Assembly (NCBI RefSeq): GCF_009755605.1
Contig: NZ_WPNZ01000017.1
Location: forward strand, 1 to 64,000
DNA from: Streptomyces typhae
Lineage (GTDB): Bacteria > Actinomycetota > Actinomycetes > Streptomycetales > Streptomycetaceae
DNA: 64,000 nt
Direction of reading: 5' to 3'
The position numbers and the translations under genes were made by a program. The notes under the pieces are model-generated. The model saw nothing but the letters and a program-made list of their open reading frames with translations, was not told the origin of the DNA and did no database searches. This document shows, one piece after another, positions 59,498 to 64,000 of this stretch (positions are counted from its first letter, which is position 1; each line of letters opens with the position of its first letter).

Positions 59498-60337
59498 TCA
59501 GCGGAAAGCGGCGAGGTTGCGGTCCACCCAGTCTCCGAACGAGCGCGGGGCGCGGCCCAGGACACGTGCGACGTCCGGGCTGATCCGCAGTTCGGCCGGG
59601 GTGGGGGCGGAGATGATGTCCAGGGTGTCGTCGGCGAGTTCGGCCGGTACGAAGCGGGTCATCGTGGCCTTGGCCTCGGCGCGGGTGAGTTCGTCGAACC
59701 GCACGGGCGTGCCGAGCGCGGCGGCGATCGTCTGCGCCTGCCCGCGCGGGGTGATCGCCTGCGGCCCGGTCAGCTCGTACACCCCGCCGCTGTGCCGGTC
59801 CCGCAGCAGGCAGGCCGCCGCGACCTCGGCGATGTCGGCCGGGTCGACGACCGGCACCCCGACATCCCCGAACGGCGCGGCGACCGCCCCCCGGGTGCGC
59901 ACGGACTCCGCCCAGCCCAGGGCGTTGGAGGCGAAGCCGCCCGGCCGCAGCACCGCCCAGTCCAGGCCGGAGGCGCGCAACGCGTCCTCCAGCGCGCGCA
60001 TCGCCACCCGCGTCGGCCCCAGCGGCCTGGTCGACACCCCCTGCGACGACAGCAGCACGACCCGCCGGACCCCGCACGCCACGGCCAGGTCGACGAGGCC
60101 GGCCGGCCGGGCGCCGGGCGCGTGCAGGTCGCCCGAAAGCAGCAGGAACAGCGCCTTCGCCCCCTCCAACACGGGCGCCAGGCTGTCCGGTTCGGCCAGG
60201 TCGGCCGCCTTGTGCCGCACCCCGTCCGGCACCGCCGCCGCATGCCGCGACACCGCCGTCACCTGCTCGCCCGCCCCGGCCAGGGCCTGTGTCAAAGGCC
60301 GGCCCACATTCCCGGTGGCCCCGGTCACCACGATCAT
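59498..60337 (-). CDS. NmrA-like NAD(P)-binding protein
   Basis: 279 residues; Rossmann start MIVVTGATGNVGRPLTQAL with GxxGxxG, and the atypical-SDR pattern through LRPGGFASNALGW. These act as quinone or NADPH-dependent reductases or redox sensors. Divergent from an HxlR regulator gene 146 bp away, a pairing often seen for redox-controlled reductases. Confidence 0.88.
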   Translation of the reverse strand: MIVVTGATGNVGRPLTQALAGAGEQVTAVSRHAAAVPDGVRHKAADLAEPDSLAPVLEGAKALFLLLSGDLHAPGARPAGLVDLAVACGVRRVVLLSSQGVSTRPLGPTRVAMRALEDALRASGLDWAVLRPGGFASNALGWAESVRTRGAVAAPFGDVGVPVVDPADIAEVAAACLLRDRHSGGVYELTGPQAITPRGQAQTIAAALGTPVRFDELTRAEAKATMTRFVPAELADDTLDIISAPTPAELRISPDVARVLGRAPRSFGDWVDRNLAAFR

Positions 60338-60342
60338 GTTCA

Positions 60343-60418
60343 GCTCCTCATCCGGTGTGCACCGCTGGTCCGTCGTGCACGTCCGATCGGTTGTGCACGT
60401 CTGGTCCGTTGTGCACTG
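60343..60418. repeat. gtgcac-containing repeats upstream of the NmrA-like gene
   Basis: Four copies of an 18-20 bp unit with core ggtccgttgtgcacgtc in the gap between the divergent NmrA-like and HxlR genes; each unit carries the palindrome gtgcac. Confidence 0.55.
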
Positions 60419-60442
60419 CGGGAGATGACGCTAGGAGCCGGG

Positions 60443-60457
60443 CTTACTTTCCGTAAG
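60443..60457. promoter_or_regulatory. operator candidate for the HxlR regulator
   Basis: Inverted repeat CTTAC-TTTCC-GTAAG (60443-60457), with a further half site GTAAG at 60471-60475, 9 bp before the HxlR ATG. Position fits autoregulation and control of the NmrA-like gene. Confidence 0.5.
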
Positions 60458-60483
60458 AACATACCCAGAGGTAAGCTCCCGAC

Positions 60484-60855
60484 ATGGAGGAAGGCACGCA
60501 GCTGACACCGGCCGCACCGGGCCCGCGGTATGAGGTGTTTCACACCGACTGCCCCGCGCGGGACATGGTCGACCACGTCACCAGCAGGTGGGGCATCTGG
60601 GTGCTGATCTCCCTGCGGAGCAACGACCTGCGCTTCTACGAACTGCGCGACAGCATCCAGGGCATCAGCGAGAAGATGCTCGCCCAGACGCTGCGCGCCC
60701 TGGTCCAGGACGGCCTGGTCTGGCGCGAGGTCGAGCCGACGACCCCGCCCCAGGTCACCTACGGGCTCACCGAGTTCGGCCAGGACGTCGGTGAGCCGCT
60801 GACGGACCTGTTCGACCGGATCACGCGGCGGCTGCCGCCCCGCACCCCGCGATAG
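60484..60855 (+). CDS. HxlR-family transcriptional regulator
   Basis: 123 residues: winged helix with CPARDMVDHVTSRWGIWVLISL (the conserved Cys and WxxxIL region), GISEKMLAQTLRALVQDGLV and YGLTEFGQ. HxlR/HypR regulators commonly sense aldehydes or oxidants by the N-terminal Cys. ATG 60484. Probably controls the divergent NmrA-like gene. Confidence 0.92.
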   Translation: MEEGTQLTPAAPGPRYEVFHTDCPARDMVDHVTSRWGIWVLISLRSNDLRFYELRDSIQGISEKMLAQTLRALVQDGLVWREVEPTTPPQVTYGLTEFGQDVGEPLTDLFDRITRRLPPRTPR

Positions 60856-61026
60856 CGCCCCGCGGCAGCCGCCCCGGCAGGCGGGCCCAGCGCGGCCCGT
60901 TGCTCCCACCGGGCCGGTGACGCACCTGACAGACCGGTGGCCCGCCAGGCAGGCATGCGGGCCGGGGCCCGGGGCACACGGGTGGTGCACACCCCTGCGA
61001 GGAGCGGATACGAGGGAGAACCGGCG

Positions 61027-61254
61027 ATGCTCAGGGCACACCAGGCCGTGCTGAAGGACTTGGTCGAGCGGTACGAGACACTGCGCGCACTGCACGCCGA
61101 CAAAGCCACCGAAGCGGCGCGGCGGCGGATGAACGACGCCGCCTACCGGCTGTGCGAGGCCACCGGCACCCGGGAGGTCGACACCGCCCTGCTCGTCGCC
61201 CGCCACCAGCTGTCCCGGACCCGCACCGCGCACGGCTCCCTCCTGTCCAGGTGA
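61027..61254 (+). CDS. DUF5133 protein
   Basis: 75 residues, helical: MLRAHQAVLKDLVERYETLR then ARRRMNDAAYRLCEATGTRE. Matches the small Streptomyces family DUF5133 in length and pattern (recognised by eye). ATG 61027 with GAGGGAGA upstream. The stop overlaps the GTG of the next gene, so the two are coupled. Confidence 0.8.
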   Translation: MLRAHQAVLKDLVERYETLRALHADKATEAARRRMNDAAYRLCEATGTREVDTALLVARHQLSRTRTAHGSLLSR

Positions 61255-61808
61255 TTGCGGCGTACCGGGCCGAGCCCGTGCTGGTCGTGGTCGGCGGGCT
61301 TCCGGCCACGGGGAAGTCGACCGCGGCGCGAACCGTCGCACGGCGACTCGGCGCGAGCTACCTGCGGATCGACACGATCGAGCAGTCCCTCTCCCGCTTC
61401 TCCGCGTACGGCGCGGACACGGCCGCGCTGCGCCACGCCGTCGACTGGGGACTGGGCTACGAGGTCGCCTACGCCACGGCCGGGGATCTGCTCGGGCAGG
61501 GGCTGTGCGTCTTCGCCGAGTGCGTGAACCCGATGAAGGTGACCCGGGACGCCTGGGAGGCGGTGGCGAAGCGGGCCGGGGCGCGGTTCGTCGAGGTCGA
61601 ACTCATCTGCTCGGACCCGGTGGAGCACGAGCGCAGGGCGACGTCACGCACCGTGGACGTTCCCGGTCTGACCCTGCCGACCTGGCAGGACATCGTCGAA
61701 CGCGACTACGAGCCGTGGGACCGCGACCACATCGTCGTGGACACCGCGGGCAAGTCCGCCAGGGACACCGTCGCGGAACTCACCGACGCCCTGGACATCG
61801 ACGGCTGA
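61251..61808 (+). CDS. P-loop kinase-like protein (AAA_33)
   Basis: 185 residues: Walker A GLPATGKST, then YLRIDTIEQSL and FVEVELICSDPVEHERRATSR (lid), as in small kinases of the gluconate/chloramphenicol-phosphotransferase-like group. GTG 61251 (GTGA overlap with DUF5133) is preferred to the in-frame 61152. Substrate unknown. Confidence 0.88.
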   Translation: MIAAYRAEPVLVVVGGLPATGKSTAARTVARRLGASYLRIDTIEQSLSRFSAYGADTAALRHAVDWGLGYEVAYATAGDLLGQGLCVFAECVNPMKVTRDAWEAVAKRAGARFVEVELICSDPVEHERRATSRTVDVPGLTLPTWQDIVERDYEPWDRDHIVVDTAGKSARDTVAELTDALDIDG

Positions 61809-61884
61809 CCTCCCCCTGCCCGCCCCCCCCTGCCCACGCGCCCGCCCCCGCCGAGCCCGCCGCCCGCACACTGCCCGCACTCCG

Positions 61885-61921
61885 CTCCTGGACCGTGCCC
61901 AAGTCCTGGACCGTGCCCAAG
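61885..61921. repeat. 18-bp tandem duplication
   Basis: Two copies of tcctggaccgtgcccaag in tandem, 40 bp upstream of the methyltransferase gene. Confidence 0.7.
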
Positions 61922-61958
61922 GGGCCGCCGTCCCCGCGGGGTTGCGTAGCCTGCGCCC

Positions 61959-62618
61959 GTGGACATCGAACCGAACGCCGCCGGCACCTGGCTGGAAGAC
62001 ACCCGCACCTCCTACGACACCGTCGCCGCCGCCTACGCCGACCAGCTGCGGCACCTCCTGGACGAGACACCCCGGGAGCGCGCGGCCCTCGAAGGGTTCG
62101 CCGACCGGGTGCGCGCCCGCGGCGGGGGACCGGTCGCGGACGTGGGATGCGGGCCGGGGCGGATCACGGCGTACCTGCACGGCCTCGGCGTGGACGTCCT
62201 CGGCATCGACCTGTCGCCGGGAATGATCGAAGTGGCCCGCCGCGACCATCCGGACCTGCGCTTCGACCTCGGCACCATGACCGACCTCGGCCTCGCCGAC
62301 ACCTCGATGGCCGGTCTCCTCGCCTGGTACTCGCTCATCCACGTACCCGACGAGGAGATCGGCACGGTCCTCTCCCACTTCCACCGCGTGCTGCGGCCCG
62401 GCGCCCCGCTGCTGCTCGCCTTCCACGTCGGCAACGCCTGCCGGCTCAGGACCTGGGGATATGGCCACCCGATGCGCGTCCACGTCCACCGCCGCCCGCC
62501 CAGCCGCATGACCGCCTGGCTCGACGAGGCCGGCTTCACCACCGAGACGGCCCAGACCCTCACCTCCCCCGAAAGCAGTCTCGGCGGCATCCTCCTGGCC
62601 CGCCGCCGCCCCGCATGA
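61959..62618 (+). CDS. class I SAM-dependent methyltransferase
   Basis: 219 residues. Motif I VADVGCGPGRI, acidic residue after strand 2 (LGIDLSPGMI), LAWYSLIHVPDEE (motif IV) and VLRPGAPLLLAFHVG (motif VI). GTG 61959, close to the end of the kinase-like gene but with a repeat between. Similar to small-molecule methyltransferases of the UbiE/Methyltransf_25 group. Substrate unknown. Confidence 0.88.
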   Translation: MDIEPNAAGTWLEDTRTSYDTVAAAYADQLRHLLDETPRERAALEGFADRVRARGGGPVADVGCGPGRITAYLHGLGVDVLGIDLSPGMIEVARRDHPDLRFDLGTMTDLGLADTSMAGLLAWYSLIHVPDEEIGTVLSHFHRVLRPGAPLLLAFHVGNACRLRTWGYGHPMRVHVHRRPPSRMTAWLDEAGFTTETAQTLTSPESSLGGILLARRRPA

Positions 62619-62669
62619 CCGGCCGCCCCGCACGACCGCCGCCCCGGCGGGACGTGGACGGCGGCAGCC

Positions 62670-63524
62670 TCAGCCGGACACCCGCAGCCGCATCGGCAGT
62701 GCCCCGGCGGACAGCTGCGCGGCCAGTTCCTCGGCCGCCGCGCGGGTGAAGTCGCCCGAGATCTGGACCCGGCCGTCGGTGAGTTTCTGGCTGACGGAAG
62801 GGGCGGAGATCACCGTGCCGTCCAGGACCATGGCCAGCTGGTTGGCGGGCGGTGCCTGGGTGACGAGTTCGGCGGTCAGGTCGGCGAAGCGGCGGGTGCC
62901 GGCGGCGGTGAAGGTGATGTCCACGACCCAGCCCGTGCCGTACTTGGACAGGTGCGACCGTGCCGTGGACACATCGGTGCCCGGTACGGCGACCGGGCCC
63001 AGGGTGTAGCGGACATCGGCGCCGTTCGTGGCGCACGCGGTCAGCGGTTTCGCCGAGGGGCCCTCGGCCGCGGAGCACTGGGCCTTGGCGGTGGCCGGGG
63101 CCTGGGTGCGCACCGGGCGGAAGTCGAGCCGGGCCTGTTCGCCCAGGCCCGTGAGCTTCTCCCTGGACGCCCCCGGCGCGCTCACCGTGATGGCGCCGCC
63201 CGCGACGTCGACGCGGGCATCGCGCAGGCCCATCGCGGTGGCCCGGTGCCGCATCAGGTCCGCGGTGCTCTTCAGGCCCGCCGCGCTCTGCCCGGCGGCG
63301 GGCCTGAACGTCAGGCTGGTGCGGTCCGCGGAGGACCCCGCCGTGGCGCCGCCCGCGGCCTTCGAGGCGCTGCCGCCGCTCCCGTCGCCGCTCCTGCCGT
63401 CGTTGCCGGAGGAGCCGCCGCACGCCGTCAGCGCGAGCAGCGCGGTGCCCGCCGCCACGGCACCCCGCACCCGACGGGCCCGCCCCGCTCCTGCCGCCCT
63501 GCCGGTCCCGAGCCTGAAGATCAC
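62670..63524 (-). CDS. lipoprotein with SecDF P1-head-like domain
   Basis: 284 residues. Lipobox ALTAC with Cys35 behind a positively charged start, a Gly/Ser linker, then a domain (about 130-280) like the SecD periplasmic P1 head: VVDITFTAAGTRRFADLTAEL, NQLAMVLDGTVISAPSV and QISGDFTRAAAEELAAQL. No membrane translocon part follows, so it is a stand-alone exported version, common in Streptomyces, of unknown role. Confidence 0.87.
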   Translation of the reverse strand: MIFRLGTGRAAGAGRARRVRGAVAAGTALLALTACGGSSGNDGRSGDGSGGSASKAAGGATAGSSADRTSLTFRPAAGQSAAGLKSTADLMRHRATAMGLRDARVDVAGGAITVSAPGASREKLTGLGEQARLDFRPVRTQAPATAKAQCSAAEGPSAKPLTACATNGADVRYTLGPVAVPGTDVSTARSHLSKYGTGWVVDITFTAAGTRRFADLTAELVTQAPPANQLAMVLDGTVISAPSVSQKLTDGRVQISGDFTRAAAEELAAQLSAGALPMRLRVSG

Positions 63525-63950
63525 TGTGATGTCCGTTCCTGGTCCTGAGGGGCCGCGGGGGCCTGAAGTGTCTGCGGGGACTGAACGATACGGCGGCCCG
63601 GTGCCCGCCCGCAGGAAGAAGCGGCAGCCCGTCCCCCCTCGCCATGAGCTGAGCGCCCGTCAAGAACACGGCCCGCGGCGGGAGTCCGGCCGCGCGCGCG
63701 GGCACCGTCCGCCCGTGGCCGACGCCGTGCCGGCCCCGCGGTCAAGGCCACGTAAAGCGCCGATTTGCCCCGCCCTGGGGCCCGTGTGCCACAGTGGCCG
63801 TCCCGGTCGGGCGGGCGCGTGTGCGCGGACCCCGCCGGGGCCCCCGACCTCGACGTCACGGCTTCGGCCGTGGTCTCGGGCATGCCCTGGTCGGGCCGCT
63901 CGCCCGAGCACCCCCGACGTCCCCCGTACCTCCTTCCTTTGCTGAGAGCG
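63525..63950. other. intergenic region without supported gene
   Basis: 426 bases between the divergent lipoprotein and the last partial gene. G+C-rich, no ORF with plausible codon use, no clear promoter pair. Confidence 0.4.
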
Positions 63951-64000
63951 ATGCAGGCAACGACTCTTGTCCCCCGGACCGCCGACCTGTTCGACCAGGG
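63951..64000 (+). CDS. start of a gene cut by the window end
   Basis: ATG 63951 opens a frame MQATTLVPRTADLFDQG that runs off the window. TADLFDQ is reminiscent of the N-terminus of RraA-type proteins, but 16 residues are too few for a call. Confidence 0.45.
   Translation, partial: MQATTLVPRTADLFDQ

Overview
The base composition (very high G+C), Streptomyces-type ribosome sites, many SARP regulators and a gamma-butyrolactone-receptor homologue point to a Streptomyces or close relative. About 4-54 kb is a natural-product gene cluster. The left end (a carboxyltransferase tail) may be precursor supply or cluster edge, and 54-64 kb looks like ordinary chromosome.

Layout. 0.6-4.4 kb: TetR/GBL-receptor-like regulator and two SARPs. 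4.6-15.5 kb: two-domain aromatase/cyclase, an odd condensation-domain protein, a third SARP with a type II thioesterase, an acyl-CoA dehydrogenase-like protein, ACP, Sfp-type PPTase and hotdog thioesterase. 15.6-25.7 kb (minus): ACP, one-module type I PKS (KS-AT-DH-truncated ER-KR-ACP), acyl-CoA ligase, LLM flavoenzyme, thioesterase. 26-29 kb: MFS exporter, SnoaL-like protein, fourth SARP. 29.2-38.5 kb (minus): aldehyde dehydrogenase, VlmH-like flavin N-hydroxylase candidate, class III aminotransferase, SRPBCC protein, VlmO-like membrane protein, VlmB-like diiron protein, KSIII, ACP and a second seryl-tRNA synthetase. 38.6-43 kb: VlmK-like lyase, VlmJ-like kinase, a tRNA-Ser-like RNA, VlmA-like seryl transferase, a small protein. 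43-54 kb: desaturase, transporter, ACP, flavin reductase, a 44-codon ORF, alpha/beta-hydrolase, a second and almost identical SnoaL-like gene, two P450s, a second tRNA-Ser-like RNA, epoxide hydrolase.

How it may work together (inference). The set VlmL/A/H/R/O/B/J/K of valanimycin (azoxy) biosynthesis is recognisable here, but no amino-acid decarboxylase is seen. Instead KSIII, ACPs, an aldehyde dehydrogenase and an aminotransferase could turn a polyketide or fatty acyl chain into an amine, which is N-hydroxylated, O-serylated from seryl-tRNA, rearranged to a hydrazine, oxidised to azoxy, then phosphorylated and dehydrated. The expected product is therefore an azoxy or azoxyalkene compound with a polyketide or lipid tail, further tailored by desaturase and P450s.

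Two points stand out. (1) Two tRNA-Ser-like RNAs (41181-41276 and 52872-52957, minus) keep acceptor, D, variable and T arms but have unrelated, non-canonical anticodon arms. (2) At least fifteen promoters, including those of both tRNA-like RNAs, carry short direct repeats with exact 11-bp spacing, the pattern of SARP binding sites. I infer a SARP regulon that includes dedicated serine-carrier RNAs for the azoxy pathway.
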